Positions 37,877 through 48,327 of a stretch of 64,000 nt of DNA are shown here, piece after piece. The DNA is from Bacillus sonorensis NBRC 101234 = KCTC 13918. Its GTDB lineage: Bacteria > Bacillota > Bacilli > Bacillales > Bacillaceae. Positions within the stretch are counted from its first letter, which is position 1. Each line of letters opens with the position of its first letter. The stretch covers positions 1 through 64,000 of the forward strand of contig NZ_BCVZ01000012.1 in assembly GCF_001592005.1 (NCBI RefSeq), given 5' to 3'. Under the pieces are notes generated by a model. That model saw nothing but the letters and a program-made list of their open reading frames with translations. It had not been told where the DNA came from and searched no databases. The position numbers and the translations under genes are program-made.

Positions 37877-38992
37877 ATGAGTAGTGAGTTGTTAGATGCC
37901 CTGACTGTTCTTGAGAAAGAAAAGGGAATCAGTAAGGATATTATTATCGAAGCCATTGAGGCTGCGCTTATTTCCGCGTATAAGCGGAATTTTAACCAGG
38001 CGCAAAATGTCAGGGTTGATTTAAACCGCGACACCGGCACCATCCGCGTTTTCGCGCGCAAGGACGTCGTGGATGAAGTTTATGATCCGCGCCTTGAAAT
38101 CTCGGTTGAAGACGCAAGAAACATCAATCCGAACTATATTGTCGGAGATGTCGTGGAAATTGAAGTTACCCCGAAAGATTTCGGCCGCATCGCTGCCCAG
38201 ACGGCGAAGCAGGTGGTCACTCAGCGTGTCCGTGAAGCGGAGCGGGGCGTCATCTATTCAGAATTTATTGACCGCGAAGAAGATATCATGACCGGTATCG
38301 TTCAGCGGATTGACAATAAATTTATCTATGTCTCTCTCGGCAAAATCGAGGCGCTTCTGCCGGTCTCGGAACAAATGCCGAATGAGGTCTACAAGCCTCA
38401 CGACCGGATCAAAGTTTTTATCACAAAGGTTGAAAAAACGACGAAGGGCCCGCAGATTTATGTATCAAGAACTCATCCAGGTCTATTAAAGCGGCTCTTT
38501 GAAATTGAAGTCCCGGAAATTTACGATGGAACTGTCGAGCTTAAGTCTGTCGCGAGAGAAGCGGGAGACCGCTCGAAAATCTCCGTCCGGACGGATGATC
38601 CCGATATCGATCCGGTCGGCGCCTGCGTCGGCCCTAAAGGACAGCGCGTCCAAGCGATCGTCAATGAATTGAAAGGCGAGAAAATCGATATCGTACACTG
38701 GTCAAACGATCCCGTCGAATTTGTCGCCAATGCGCTAAGCCCTTCCAAAGTGCTTGATGTCATCGTCAATGAGGAAGACAAGGCGACAACTGTGATCGTC
38801 CCTGATTACCAGCTTTCACTTGCGATCGGCAAAAGAGGCCAAAACGCCCGTCTGGCCGCAAAGCTGACAAGCTGGAAAATCGATATTAAGAGTGAAACAG
38901 ATGCAAGGGAACTTGGAATTTATCCAAGAGAGCTTGAAGAAGAGTCTGAAGAGCTCTTTTTAGAGACTGAAACTCCAGAATCGGATGAATAA
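37877..38992 (+). CDS. nusA: Transcription termination/antitermination factor NusA
   Basis: Binds RNA polymerase and RNA and modulates pausing and intrinsic termination. The 371-residue protein has an N-terminal polymerase-binding domain (1-125), an S1 domain (about 130-200, EDIMTGIVQRIDNKFIYVSL) and two KH domains (VGACVGPKGQRVQAI near 250 and LAIGKRGQNARLAAKL near 320). It lacks the C-terminal repeats of E. coli NusA, as usual for Firmicutes. If the rimP leader hairpins attenuate, NusA may regulate its own operon; that is inference. Confidence 0.98.
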   Translation: MSSELLDALTVLEKEKGISKDIIIEAIEAALISAYKRNFNQAQNVRVDLNRDTGTIRVFARKDVVDEVYDPRLEISVEDARNINPNYIVGDVVEIEVTPKDFGRIAAQTAKQVVTQRVREAERGVIYSEFIDREEDIMTGIVQRIDNKFIYVSLGKIEALLPVSEQMPNEVYKPHDRIKVFITKVEKTTKGPQIYVSRTHPGLLKRLFEIEVPEIYDGTVELKSVAREAGDRSKISVRTDDPDIDPVGACVGPKGQRVQAIVNELKGEKIDIVHWSNDPVEFVANALSPSKVLDVIVNEEDKATTVIVPDYQLSLAIGKRGQNARLAAKLTSWKIDIKSETDARELGIYPRELEEESEELFLETETPESDE

Positions 38993-39005
38993 GAGGTGAC
39001 CTTTG

Positions 39006-39281
39006 GTGAACAGCCGAAAGAAGATCCCGCTTAGAAAATGCGTCGTAACAGGGGAAATGAAGCCTAAAAAGGAGCTCATCCGCGTTGTCCGTTCCAAGGA
39101 AGGGGAAGTTTCCATAGACCCGACCGGCAAGAAGAACGGCCGGGGAGCTTATCTTACTCTTGACAAAGAAGTAATCTTAACCGCAAAAAAGAAAAACAGC
39201 TTAGCAAATCAGCTTCAAGTACAAATTGATGATCAGATTTTTGATGAACTGCTGGAACTGGCGGAAAAGGAGACCAGATAG
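39006..39281 (+). CDS. rnpM: YlxR/RnpM, RNase P modulator
   Basis: Small RNA-binding protein of 91 residues. It opens with the YlxR signature PLRKCVVTGEMKPKKELIRV and contains GKKNGRGAYLTLD. B. subtilis YlxR has been reported to bind RNase P RNA and lower its activity, hence the name RnpM. GTG 39006 is chosen because the AGAGGTGA site is then five bases upstream; TTG 39003 is also in frame. Abuts ylxQ without a gap. Confidence 0.93.
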   Translation: MNSRKKIPLRKCVVTGEMKPKKELIRVVRSKEGEVSIDPTGKKNGRGAYLTLDKEVILTAKKKNSLANQLQVQIDDQIFDELLELAEKETR

Positions 39282-39584
39282 ATGTCGGAAACAGAATGGT
39301 TTTCCTTGCTGGGCCTGGCGAATCGAGCTCGAAAGGTCGTGTCCGGAGAAGACCTGGTTGTGAAGGAAATCAGGCATTCACGCGCAAAGCTGGTTTTGCT
39401 TGCAGAAGACGCATCGGCCAACACGGAGAAAAAAGTAACCGACAAATGCAGATACTATGATGTGCCATGTAAGAAAGTCGCAGATCGTACGCTTCTGGGC
39501 CGTGCAATCGGCAAGCCTTCCCGTGTGGTCGTCGCCGTCACTGATCAAGGTTTTGCGAAAACGTTGCTCCGCAAGCTCGATTAA
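39282..39584 (+). CDS. ylxQ: L7Ae-family RNA-binding protein YlxQ
   Basis: A 100-residue protein of the L7Ae/L30e/YbxF kink-turn-binding family, with the characteristic [24 protein letters not shown] and the C-terminal [11 protein letters not shown]-like stretch (here [16 protein letters not shown]). Its precise RNA target is not established. It starts at ATG 39282 immediately after the rnpM stop, lies between rnpM and infB, and is probably translated by coupling. Confidence 0.93.
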   Translation: MSETEWFSLLGLANRARKVVSGEDLVVKEIRHSRAKLVLLAEDASANTEKKVTDKCRYYDVPCKKVADRTLLGRAIGKPSRVVVAVTDQGFAKTLLRKLD

Positions 39585-39603
39585 TTTTTTTGGGGGTGAA
39601 CGA

Positions 39604-41769
39604 ATGGCTAAAATGAGAGTTTATGAATATGCAAAAGCCATAAATGTTTCAAGTAAGGATGTCATAGCGTCATTGAAAGATATGAATATTGAAGTCAATA
39701 ACCATATGGCGATGATTGAAGAAAATGCAATCAAACAGCTTGATAAAAAATTCAAAAAAGGCGGGCAGCCTGCCGCAAACAAGCAGGCCGAAACCAGAAA
39801 AAACGCCGATTCAAGCGGCCAGAAACCTCAGCAAGAAGCCGCAAAACAGCATGCCGGAACTAAACCAAACAAAAATCGAGACGGAAAGAAGAATAACGTG
39901 CAAAATACTCAATTTAACAACAAAAACAAGAAGAAAAACAACAACAACAAAAAAAATAAACGCAATAAACATCATCAAGCTCCACAGGAGAAGCAGTCCA
40001 AACCGAAAAAAGAACTGCCTGAAAAAATTGAATTTACGAATTCCATGACGGTCGGCGCACTTGCGGAAGAGCTTGGCAAGGAACCGTCAGAAATCATTAA
40101 AAAATTGATGCTGCTCGGAATCATGGCGACGATCAACCAGGATCTTGACAAAGACACGGTTGAACTGATCGCATCGGAATACGGCGTAGAAGTCGAAGAA
40201 GTGATCGTCCATGAAGAAACCGAGTTTGAAAAGTATGAAGAGCCGGATCAGGAAGAAGCTCTTGAAATCCGCCCTCCTGTCGTGACGATCATGGGCCACG
40301 TCGACCACGGAAAAACAACGCTTCTTGACAGCATCCGCAAAACGAAGGTTGTGGAAGGGGAAGCAGGAGGCATTACACAGCATATCGGCGCTTATCAAAT
40401 TGAAGAAAACGGCAAAAAGATCACGTTCCTTGATACGCCTGGACACGCCGCATTTACGACAATGCGCGCCCGCGGAGCGGAAGTCACGGATATTACGATT
40501 CTCGTTGTCGCTGCTGATGACGGCGTGATGCCTCAGACAGTTGAAGCGATCAACCACGCAAAAGCCGCAGAAGTGCCGATTATCGTCGCTGTTAATAAAA
40601 TCGATAAGCCGACGGCAAACCCTGACCGGGTCATGCAAGAACTGACTGAACACGGCCTTGTTCCGGAAGCATGGGGCGGCGAAACGATTTTCGTACCTCT
40701 TTCCGCCCTTACAGGCGAAGGAATCGATGAACTGATTGAAATGATTCTGCTTGTCAGCGAAGTAGAGGAGCTTAAAGCGAATCCAAACCGCAGGGCGAAA
40801 GGAACGGTCATCGAAGCCGAGCTTGATAAAGGAAAAGGATCTGTTGCTACATTGCTTGTGCAAAACGGAACCCTCAATGTCGGAGATCCGATTGTTGTAG
40901 GAAACACGTTCGGCCGCGTCCGTGCGATGGTCAATGATGTCGGCAGACGCGTGAAATCGGCCGGACCGTCGACTCCTGTAGAGATTACAGGTCTAAACGA
41001 AGTGCCGAACGCCGGGGATCAGTTCCTTGTGTTCAAAGACGAAAAAACGGCCCGTTCAGTCGGTGAAGCACGCGCTACAAAACAGCTTGAAGAACAGCGC
41101 AGCGATAAAGCGAAGCTCAGTCTTGACGACTTATTTGAACAGATCAAACAAGGCGATGTCAAAGAAATTAATCTCGTCGTCAAAGCCGATGTGCAAGGCT
41201 CTGTTGAGGCGTTGGCGGCTGCCCTGCAAAAAATCGAAGTTGAAGGCGTCAGGGTGAAAATCATTCATACGGGAGTCGGCGCGATTACAGAATCCGATAT
41301 CATCTTGGCTTCTGCATCAAACGCGATTGTCATCGGGTTTAATGTACGGCCTGACGGAAATGCTAAAAGTACCGCCGAAGCCGAAAACGTGGATATCCGC
41401 CTTCACCGCATCATCTACAAAGTCATCGACGAAATTGAAGCCGCGATGAAAGGTATGCTTGATCCGGAATATGAAGAAAAAGTCATTGGTATGGTTGAAG
41501 TCCGCCAAACATTCAAAGTCTCCAAAATCGGTACGATTGCCGGAGGGTATGTGACGGAAGGAACCATTACTCGTGACAGCGGAATCCGCTTAATCCGCGA
41601 CGGTGTCGTCATTTTTGAAGGCGAAGTGGATGTTCTCAAACGCTTTAAAGATGATGTGAAAGAAGTTTCACAAGGCTATGAATGTGGTATCACCATTAAG
41701 AAATACAATGACATCCGCGAAGGCGATATGATCGAAGCGTATGTCATGCAAGAAATTGAAAGAAAGTGA
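39604..41769 (+). CDS. infB: Translation initiation factor IF-2
   Basis: GTPase that brings initiator fMet-tRNA to the ribosome. From ATG 39604 (721 aa, after TGGGGGTGA) it has an N-terminal IF2N domain ([19 protein letters not shown]), a Lys/Asn-rich low-complexity linker at about 50-140 (runs such as [18 protein letters not shown]), a second IF2N domain, the G domain with GHVDHGKTT at about 231, DTPGH and NKID, and C-terminal domains III-IV. The ORF extends upstream to 39457 but that overlaps ylxQ in another frame. The poly-Asn/Lys linker varies between Bacillus species. Confidence 0.98.
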   Translation: MAKMRVYEYAKAINVSSKDVIASLKDMNIEVNNHMAMIEENAIKQLDKKFKKGGQPAANKQAETRKNADSSGQKPQQEAAKQHAGTKPNKNRDGKKNNVQNTQFNNKNKKKNNNNKKNKRNKHHQAPQEKQSKPKKELPEKIEFTNSMTVGALAEELGKEPSEIIKKLMLLGIMATINQDLDKDTVELIASEYGVEVEEVIVHEETEFEKYEEPDQEEALEIRPPVVTIMGHVDHGKTTLLDSIRKTKVVEGEAGGITQHIGAYQIEENGKKITFLDTPGHAAFTTMRARGAEVTDITILVVAADDGVMPQTVEAINHAKAAEVPIIVAVNKIDKPTANPDRVMQELTEHGLVPEAWGGETIFVPLSALTGEGIDELIEMILLVSEVEELKANPNRRAKGTVIEAELDKGKGSVATLLVQNGTLNVGDPIVVGNTFGRVRAMVNDVGRRVKSAGPSTPVEITGLNEVPNAGDQFLVFKDEKTARSVGEARATKQLEEQRSDKAKLSLDDLFEQIKQGDVKEINLVVKADVQGSVEALAAALQKIEVEGVRVKIIHTGVGAITESDIILASASNAIVIGFNVRPDGNAKSTAEAENVDIRLHRIIYKVIDEIEAAMKGMLDPEYEEKVIGMVEVRQTFKVSKIGTIAGGYVTEGTITRDSGIRLIRDGVVIFEGEVDVLKRFKDDVKEVSQGYECGITIKKYNDIREGDMIEAYVMQEIERK

Positions 41770-42044
41770 TCGGTTTTGTTGAATGTGAGTGCATCATTTA
41801 TGATGCATCATCACTCAAGGAAAAACGGGCGGTGCTGAAGCGGGTGATGACAAGAATCCGCGGCAGGTTTAATGTGTCTATATCGGAAATCGACTACCAG
41901 GATACTTGGCAGCGCACAAGCTTTGGAATCGCCGCCGTTTCTTCTTCCCGGGTTCAAACGGAAAAAGAGCTGCAGCGGGTTCTCGCCTTTATCGACTCTT
42001 TTCCGGAAATTGAACGGACGATCACGAGAACAGAGTGGTTTTAA
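41766..42044 (+). CDS. ylxP: DUF503 family protein YlxP
   Basis: A 92-residue protein starting with GTG 41766, whose start overlaps the infB stop (GTGA). The DUF503 pattern is clear: [23 protein letters not shown] at the start and [16 protein letters not shown] toward the end. A ferredoxin-like fold is known for the family; a role in ribosome assembly has been suggested from constant linkage with infB and rbfA but the function is unproven. Confidence 0.92.
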   Translation: MIGFVECECIIYDASSLKEKRAVLKRVMTRIRGRFNVSISEIDYQDTWQRTSFGIAAVSSSRVQTEKELQRVLAFIDSFPEIERTITRTEWF

Positions 42045-42062
42045 CGTAGAGGTGATATGGTC

Positions 42063-42413
42063 ATGAGTATGAGAGCCACCCGTGTGGGTGAACAGATGAA
42101 AAAGGAACTTGGCGACATTATCGGAAGAAAGCTGAAAGACCCGAGAATCGGGTTTTTAACAGTAACAGATGTCAGTGTTTCAGGTGATCTGCAAATTGCC
42201 AAAGTGTATATTTCCGTTCTTGGCGATGAAAAGAAAAGGGAAGAGACACTGAAAGGCCTGGCGAAGGCGAAGGGCTTTATCCGGTCTGAACTGGGGAACC
42301 GGATCAGGCTTCGCAAAACACCTGAAATCCAGTTTGAATTCGATGAATCCATCGATTATGGAAACCGTATCGAGACCTTGATTCACGAGCTGAATTCAAA
42401 CAAAGAAGAATAA
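42063..42413 (+). CDS. rbfA: Ribosome-binding factor A
   Basis: KH-type factor needed for processing and cold adaptation of the 30S subunit. The 116-residue protein begins [20 protein letters not shown] and contains the signature [19 protein letters not shown] and a C-terminal [22 protein letters not shown] 42063 has normal spacing from AGAGGTGA; ATG 42057 is too close. Followed by an intrinsic terminator. Confidence 0.97.
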   Translation: MSMRATRVGEQMKKELGDIIGRKLKDPRIGFLTVTDVSVSGDLQIAKVYISVLGDEKKREETLKGLAKAKGFIRSELGNRIRLRKTPEIQFEFDESIDYGNRIETLIHELNSNKEE

Positions 42414-42424
42414 AAAGCTAATCC

Positions 42425-42454
42425 AGGATAGGCGGGCAACTGCCTGTCCTTTTT
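42425..42454 (+). terminator. Hairpin between rbfA and truB
   Basis: AGGATAGGC pairs with GCCTGTCCT (one G-U pair) around GGGCAACT, followed by TTTT. It probably terminates only part of the operon transcript, since truB follows without an evident promoter. Confidence 0.65.
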
Positions 42455-42484
42455 AGCTGATAGAAGAAAGGGGCGAAAACGTGC

Positions 42485-43414
42485 ATGTATAACGGAGTCC
42501 TGCTTTTACATAAACCGGCCGGGATGACCTCCCATGACTGCGTGATGAAGATCCGCAAACTGTTAAAAACAAAAAAAGTCGGCCATACAGGGACGCTCGA
42601 TCCCGAAGTGTCAGGCGTTCTCCCAATCTGTATCGGCAGGGCGACCAAAATTGTTGAATACTTGACTGAAAAATCAAAAACATATGACGCCGAGGTCACA
42701 CTCGGATTTTCAACGGAGACAGAGGATCAGACGGGAGAAATAACGGAAACAAAGGCAGTCAGCAATCCGCCTGATGAACAAACCGTGAGGAGCGTCCTCA
42801 AAAGTCTTGAAGGGACAATCGAACAAGTTCCGCCAATGTATTCAGCGGTCAAAGTGGGCGGCAAAAAACTGTATGAATACGCGAGGGCGGGAATCGAAGT
42901 CGAGAGGCCGAAGCGGTCCATCACCATTCATCACATCGAACTGACCACCGGAATCAGCCGTGAAGAGGGTACGGCCCGGTTCAGGTTTACCGTGACATGT
43001 TCAAAAGGCACTTATGTCAGAACTTTAGCGGTAACGATCGGCGAAAAGCTCGGCTACCCGGCCCATATGTCCCATTTGATCAGAACGGCTTCAGGCCATT
43101 TTTCGCTTGATGAATGCCTGACTTTCACACATATAGAGGACCATGTTGCAAGCGGTACATTGTCTGAACAGCTCGTCCCGATCGAACGTGCGCTTGATCA
43201 TTTGCCGAAATGGATAATTAGTGATACATTAGCTAAGAAAGTGGAAAATGGCGCAGTGCTTGAAACACCAGGCAGCTTATCGCATCTGACAAGCGAAGAC
43301 CGCCTGGCGGTTTTTACAGAAGATGGCCGGTGTCTAGCCGTCTATTTTCCGCATCCGACAAAGCCCGGATTGTTAAAACCGGCAAAAGTACTCGTGCAAA
43401 AAAGCGAACAATAA
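42485..43414 (+). CDS. truB: tRNA pseudouridine-55 synthase
   Basis: Makes pseudouridine 55 in the T-psi-C loop of tRNAs. The 309-residue protein shows LHKPAGMTSHDCV, the catalytic aspartate in VGHTGTLDPEVSGVLP (motif GTLDP), the substrate motif PPMYSAVKVGGKKLYEYAR and a C-terminal PUA-like region. ATG 42485 follows AAAGGGGCG. Upstream neighbour of ribC as in B. subtilis. Confidence 0.98.
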   Translation: MYNGVLLLHKPAGMTSHDCVMKIRKLLKTKKVGHTGTLDPEVSGVLPICIGRATKIVEYLTEKSKTYDAEVTLGFSTETEDQTGEITETKAVSNPPDEQTVRSVLKSLEGTIEQVPPMYSAVKVGGKKLYEYARAGIEVERPKRSITIHHIELTTGISREEGTARFRFTVTCSKGTYVRTLAVTIGEKLGYPAHMSHLIRTASGHFSLDECLTFTHIEDHVASGTLSEQLVPIERALDHLPKWIISDTLAKKVENGAVLETPGSLSHLTSEDRLAVFTEDGRCLAVYFPHPTKPGLLKPAKVLVQKSEQ

Positions 43415-43430
43415 GAAAAGGTGACCGTTC

Positions 43431-44390
43431 TTGAAGACGATACATATTTCTCATCCACACGAATTGAAGCGTGAGGACTTTCCAACATCAGTTATGGCAT
43501 TGGGTTATTTTGACGGTGTTCACCTGGGGCATCAGCAAGTGATTCTTGCGGCCAAAAACACCGCGGACAGAGAAGGGGTCAAAACATCTGTGATGACGTT
43601 TCATCCCCACCCTTCAGCCGTGTTGAAAAAAGGCTGCGAGCCTAAAGATTTAATTACGCCATTACGCGAAAAAATAAAGATCATTGAAGGGTTGGGCGCC
43701 GATTTTTTATACATTGTGGAATTCAGTCCCGAATTTGCTTCCCTTTCGCCTGAGACCTTTATCGAACAATATATCATTGGATTCAATGTATGCCACGTTG
43801 TGGCCGGCTTTGATTTCACCTTCGGGAAATTTGGCAAAGGCACGATGGAGAACTTCCATGAGTATGCCAAAGGCCGGGTAAAGAGCACAGCCGTCGCCAA
43901 ATATTCCAACCAGGACCAAAAGGTGAGCTCAACCCGGATCCGTAGTGTGATCGGGGCAGGAGACGTCGAATATGCAGCCGAACTGCTCGGGAGGCCGTAC
44001 TATGTGAAGGGTATTGTGATCCACGGTGATAAAAGGGGCCGCACGATCGGGTTTCCGACTGCCAATATCGGACTTTCCGACACGTACATCGTGCCGCCTA
44101 CAGGTGTATATGCCGTCAAAGCGGAAATAGACGGGGCGTCATTCAACGGAGTCTGCAATGTCGGGTACAAGCCGACGTTTTACGAAAAGCGCCCTGGCCA
44201 GCCTTCAATTGAAGTGAACTTATTTGATTTTAACCGGGAGATATACGGGAGCGATATCAAAATCGAATGGTATAAGCGGCTGAGAAGCGAGAAAAAATTC
44301 GGCAGCGTAGGCGAGCTGGTGGCACAAATCACGAAAGACAAGGAAGAAGCGACCCGTTATTTTAAAGAAGGAAAGCTGACCGAAATTTAA
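43431..44390 (+). CDS. ribC: Bifunctional riboflavin kinase / FMN adenylyltransferase
   Basis: Converts riboflavin to FMN and FMN to FAD. In the 319-residue protein the N-terminal FAD synthetase domain has the nucleotidyltransferase motif ALGYFDGVHLGHQ; the C-terminal flavokinase domain has GRTIGFPTANI and VNLFDFN. Starts at TTG 43431. In B. subtilis loss of RibC raises riboflavin production because FMN no longer shuts the rib riboswitches. No such riboswitch is present here. Confidence 0.98.
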   Translation: MKTIHISHPHELKREDFPTSVMALGYFDGVHLGHQQVILAAKNTADREGVKTSVMTFHPHPSAVLKKGCEPKDLITPLREKIKIIEGLGADFLYIVEFSPEFASLSPETFIEQYIIGFNVCHVVAGFDFTFGKFGKGTMENFHEYAKGRVKSTAVAKYSNQDQKVSSTRIRSVIGAGDVEYAAELLGRPYYVKGIVIHGDKRGRTIGFPTANIGLSDTYIVPPTGVYAVKAEIDGASFNGVCNVGYKPTFYEKRPGQPSIEVNLFDFNREIYGSDIKIEWYKRLRSEKKFGSVGELVAQITKDKEEATRYFKEGKLTEI

Positions 44391-44465
44391 TATGTATAAA
44401 ATATGCAAATAACCGTCAACAATGATGGTGGAAGCAGCCGGTCCGGCAAAGTTGATAAAAAATGG

Positions 44466-44494
44466 TTGCATCAGGCCCGTATTTCTAGTATCAT
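44466..44494 (+). promoter_or_regulatory. Promoter of rpsO
   Basis: TTGCAT (44466-44471) and TATCAT (44489-44494) at exactly 17 bp, 94 bases before the rpsO start. Confidence 0.7.
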
Positions 44495-44500
44495 ATTGTC

Positions 44501-44857
<357 letters not shown>

Positions 44858-44861
44858 TCGT

Positions 44862-44888
44862 AAAAAGCGGGAGGATTCCCGCTTTTTT
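44862..44888 (+). terminator. Intrinsic terminator after rpsO
   Basis: AAAAAGCGGGA pairs with TCCCGCTTTTT around GGAT, followed by T residues; it is almost perfectly symmetrical. Confidence 0.95.
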
Positions 44889-44982
44889 ATCGTATTAAAA
44901 CGAATATCCGTCAACTCCAAAACACGTTGTTCATATAAATGATCTTAATTAACTTATTGAATCTCTACATAGCACTTTGCCA

Positions 44983-45012
44983 TTGATATGTTTAATTCAT
45001 TTCGTTCATAAT
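44983..45012 (+). promoter_or_regulatory. Promoter of pnpA
   Basis: TTGATA (44983-44988) and CATAAT (45007-45012), 18 bp apart, lie 45 bases before pnpA. The rest of the rpsO-pnpA gap is AT-rich and shows no other feature. Confidence 0.55.
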
Positions 45013-45056
45013 AGGAGTAACCTAAAAACTATCCGAAGAGAGGAGTTCATATAAGA

Positions 45057-47174
45057 ATGGGACAAGAGAAACACGTCTTTTCCATAGATTGGGCCGGCCG
45101 AAAATTAACGGTCGAAACCGGCCAGCTTGCAAAACAAGCAAACGGAGCTGTCATGATCCGTTATGGAGATACTGCGGTGCTCAGCACAGCCACGGCTTCG
45201 AAGGAGCCTAAAACCGTAGATTTCTTCCCTTTAACCGTGAACTATGAAGAAAGGCTTTACGCTGTCGGGAAAATTCCGGGCGGTTTTATTAAAAGAGAGG
45301 GCAGACCGAGCGAAAAAGCAATCCTTGCCAGCCGTTTAATCGACCGGCCGATCCGTCCGCTGTTCGCCGACGGCTTCCGCAATGAAGTCCAAGTCGTCAG
45401 CATCGTGATGAGCGTTGATCAGGACTGTTCGTCAGAAATGGCGGCCATGTTTGGTTCATCCCTTGCGCTTTCCGTTTCGGACATTCCGTTTGAAGGACCG
45501 ATCGCCGGTGTTACTGTGGGCCGGGTTGACAACGAATTTATCATCAATCCGACGCTTGAGCAGCTTGAGAAAAGCGATATCCATTTAGTCGTGGCCGGAA
45601 CGAAGGACGCGATCAACATGGTGGAAGCGGGAGCAGACGAAGTGCCGGAAGAGACTATGCTTGAAGCGATCATGTTCGGTCATGAAGAAATCAAGCGTTT
45701 GATCGCATTCCAGGAAGAAATTGTCGCGGTTGTCGGAAAAGAAAAATCAGAAGTCACCCTTTATGAGATCGATGCCGATCTGAAAGAAAAAGTTAGAGGC
45801 ATGGCGGAAAGCGGCTTGTTAAAAGCCATCCAGGTTCATGAAAAACATGCGCGCGAAGACGCGATCAACGAAGTGAAAAATGAAGTTTTAGCAAAATTTG
45901 AAGAAGAAGAGCATGATGAAGAAACACTGAAACAGGTCAAAGACATTTTGTCACAGCTTGTGAAAAACGAAGTGCGCCGCCTGATCACGGAAGAAAAGGT
46001 GCGTCCAGACGGCCGGGGCGTCGATGAAATCCGCCCGCTTTCTTCCGAAGTCGGACTGCTCCCGAGAACACACGGTTCCGGACTGTTCACACGCGGACAG
46101 ACACAGGCGCTCAGCATCTGTACACTTGGTGCGCTTGGAGACGTTCAAATCCTTGACGGCCTCGGTGTTGAAGAATCAAAACGCTTTATGCACCACTATA
46201 ACTTCCCGCAATTCAGCGTCGGGGAAACCGGGCCGATGCGCGGACCTGGACGCCGCGAAATCGGGCACGGGGCGCTGGGCGAACGTGCGCTTGAACCGGT
46301 CATTCCGTCTGAAAAAGACTTCCCGTACACGATTCGGCTTGTATCAGAGGTGCTCGAATCAAACGGTTCGACTTCCCAGGCCAGCATTTGCGCAAGCACG
46401 CTTGCGATGATGGACGCCGGGGTGCCGATCAAAGCGCCGGTTGCCGGAATCGCGATGGGGCTTGTCAAATCGGGTGACAACTATACGGTCCTGACAGACA
46501 TTCAAGGGATGGAAGATGCCCTCGGTGACATGGACTTTAAAGTGGCGGGAACGGCTAAAGGCGTAACCGCTCTGCAAATGGATATTAAAATATCCGGTTT
46601 ATCAAGAGAAATTTTGGATGAGGCGCTTCAGCAGGCGCAAAAAGGCAGAATGGAAATTCTGAAAAGCATGCTGAGCACTTTGGCAGAATCAAGAAAAGAG
46701 CTGTCTCCATATGCTCCGAAAATCTTGACGATGACGATTAACCCGGATAAAATCCGCGATGTCATCGGACCGAGCGGCAAACAAATCAATAAAATCATTG
46801 AAGACACAGGCGTTAAAATCGATATTGAACAAGATGGCACGATCTTTATTTCTTCAACGGATGAAAGCATGAACCAAAAAGCGAAGAAAATTATTGAAGA
46901 CCTTGTCAGAGAAGTTGAAGTCGGACAGCTTTACTTAGGTAAAGTCAAACGGATTGAAAAATTCGGCGCGTTCGTGGAGCTGTTCAGCGGAAAAGACGGC
47001 TTGGTTCATATTTCAGAGCTTGCGCTTGAGCGTGTCGGCAAGGTTGAAGATGTTGTGAAAATAGGCGACGAGCTGCTTGTCAAAGTAACGGAAATCGATA
47101 AGCAGGGACGGGTCAACTTATCAAGAAAAGCGGTACTGCGCGAACAGAAGGAAAAAGAAGAGCAGAAGTCCTAA
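45057..47174 (+). CDS. pnpA: Polynucleotide phosphorylase
   Basis: Phosphorolytic 3'-5' exoribonuclease, a main mRNA decay enzyme and degradosome partner in Bacillus. The 705-residue protein has two RNase PH domains (first from 10 to about 210, second about 310-540, with [18 protein letters not shown] and the catalytic region SDGSTSQAS-like [13 protein letters not shown]), a KH domain ([13 protein letters not shown]) and a C-terminal S1 domain ([21 protein letters not shown]). ATG 45057 follows AGAGAGGAG. Confidence 0.98.
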   Translation: MGQEKHVFSIDWAGRKLTVETGQLAKQANGAVMIRYGDTAVLSTATASKEPKTVDFFPLTVNYEERLYAVGKIPGGFIKREGRPSEKAILASRLIDRPIRPLFADGFRNEVQVVSIVMSVDQDCSSEMAAMFGSSLALSVSDIPFEGPIAGVTVGRVDNEFIINPTLEQLEKSDIHLVVAGTKDAINMVEAGADEVPEETMLEAIMFGHEEIKRLIAFQEEIVAVVGKEKSEVTLYEIDADLKEKVRGMAESGLLKAIQVHEKHAREDAINEVKNEVLAKFEEEEHDEETLKQVKDILSQLVKNEVRRLITEEKVRPDGRGVDEIRPLSSEVGLLPRTHGSGLFTRGQTQALSICTLGALGDVQILDGLGVEESKRFMHHYNFPQFSVGETGPMRGPGRREIGHGALGERALEPVIPSEKDFPYTIRLVSEVLESNGSTSQASICASTLAMMDAGVPIKAPVAGIAMGLVKSGDNYTVLTDIQGMEDALGDMDFKVAGTAKGVTALQMDIKISGLSREILDEALQQAQKGRMEILKSMLSTLAESRKELSPYAPKILTMTINPDKIRDVIGPSGKQINKIIEDTGVKIDIEQDGTIFISSTDESMNQKAKKIIEDLVREVEVGQLYLGKVKRIEKFGAFVELFSGKDGLVHISELALERVGKVEDVVKIGDELLVKVTEIDKQGRVNLSRKAVLREQKEKEEQKS

Positions 47175-47218
47175 TTCGCTGTTTATCTTGCTTCTGTCAA
47201 GCTTAAAAAGAAGTGAAA

Positions 47219-47249
47219 GGAAGCCTGGGGGACCCGGCTTCTTTGTTTT
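47219..47249 (+). terminator. Intrinsic terminator after pnpA
   Basis: GAAGCC pairs with GGCTTC around a G/C-rich loop, followed by TTTGTTTT. Confidence 0.8.
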
Positions 47250-47329
47250 AAGCGGAATTGCTGCAGACGGGAGTCAAGTTCTATCTTGTCCTTTTCCTAC
47301 ATAATTTGTGGGGAAGGGAGGAAATCCAA

Positions 47330-48292
47330 TTGAAAAGAAAAATCGTTTCGTTTGCCGTCTTTTTCTTTTTATTGTTTGTATCATATCAGGTCATGAACGA
47401 CCCGCACCCGCCAAATTACATAGATGCGATGAATAAAGACGCGGTCACAGTTGCCGCTCAAAAAAACGACCTTTACCAGCAGCTGCTTCAAAAAGCGTCT
47501 CAATATGAAGTGAAAGCGCAAAACGCAAAAATCGATAAGATTTGGAAAGCAATGCCCGGGTATAACGGCTTGAAGGTCAATATTGAAAAATCATACCAAA
47601 ATATGAAACGGTCAGGCTCATTTGATGAAAAGCTTCTCGTTTATGACCAGGTCAAACCGGAAATCCACTTGGAATCACTAAAGCCGGAGCCGATTTACCG
47701 GGGGCATCCCGATAAACCGATGGTATCGTTTCTCGTCAATGTCGCCTGGGGTGATGAGTATTTGACACAGATGCTTCCCGTTCTGAAAAAGAATGATGTG
47801 AAAGCCACGTTTTTTCTGGAAGGCAAGTGGGTGAAAAATCATCCTGATTTGGCAAAAGCTATTTTAAATGACGGGCATGAGATCGGAAACCATTCATACA
47901 ATCATCCCGATATGAGCAAACTGACGAGTGAGCGCATTTCAGAACAGCTGCGGATGACGAACCAGCAAATCAAAGAAACGCTTGCCGTAAAGCCGAAATG
48001 GTTTGCTCCGCCGAGTGGAAGCTTTCGCAAAGAAGTCGTGGAGCAGGCCCGCAGGATGGGAATGGGAACGGTGATGTGGACAGTTGATACGATCGATTGG
48101 CAGAAACCGCAGCCGGCCGTCTTACAGCATCGGGTTTTAAGCAAAGTACATAACGGCGCCATGATATTGATGCACCCGACAGAGCCAACCGCAAAAAGCC
48201 TTGATGTTTTGATTGAAAAACTGAAGGAAAAAGGCTATCAGATCGGAACTGTCTCACAGCTGCTGAATGAGAAAAGGCTTGTGGTAAAATAG
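47330..48292 (+). CDS. ylxY: NodB-type polysaccharide deacetylase-like protein YlxY (degenerate active site)
   Basis: Membrane-anchored or secreted protein of the carbohydrate esterase 4 fold. From TTG 47330 (320 aa, after GGGAGGAAA) it has an N-terminal hydrophobic segment (about 5-18), a spacer, and a NodB domain from about 130. Metal-binding HSYNH in IGNHSYNHPDM is kept, and FAPPSGSFR is the usual RPP/G motif. The first motif, normally TFDDG, reads NVAWGDE, so the catalytic aspartate pair is altered. Enzyme activity is therefore doubtful. Conserved in Bacillus beside mlpA; role unknown, possibly sporulation. Confidence 0.88.
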   Translation: MKRKIVSFAVFFFLLFVSYQVMNDPHPPNYIDAMNKDAVTVAAQKNDLYQQLLQKASQYEVKAQNAKIDKIWKAMPGYNGLKVNIEKSYQNMKRSGSFDEKLLVYDQVKPEIHLESLKPEPIYRGHPDKPMVSFLVNVAWGDEYLTQMLPVLKKNDVKATFFLEGKWVKNHPDLAKAILNDGHEIGNHSYNHPDMSKLTSERISEQLRMTNQQIKETLAVKPKWFAPPSGSFRKEVVEQARRMGMGTVMWTVDTIDWQKPQPAVLQHRVLSKVHNGAMILMHPTEPTAKSLDVLIEKLKEKGYQIGTVSQLLNEKRLVVK

Positions 48293-48327
48293 ATATGTGG
48301 CCCGTTCTTTGAATAGGAGGAACAGAT

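Noticed and set aside
39457-39603. 49-codon N-terminal extension of infB
   Set aside because: It overlaps ylxQ in another frame, and the family start [12 protein letters not shown] at 39604 has a good ribosome site (GGGGGTGA).
39896-39966. Simple-sequence AAC/AAA-rich stretch that looks like a repeat
   Set aside because: It is the Asn/Lys-rich linker of IF-2, which is normally low complexity; not a mobile or CRISPR repeat.
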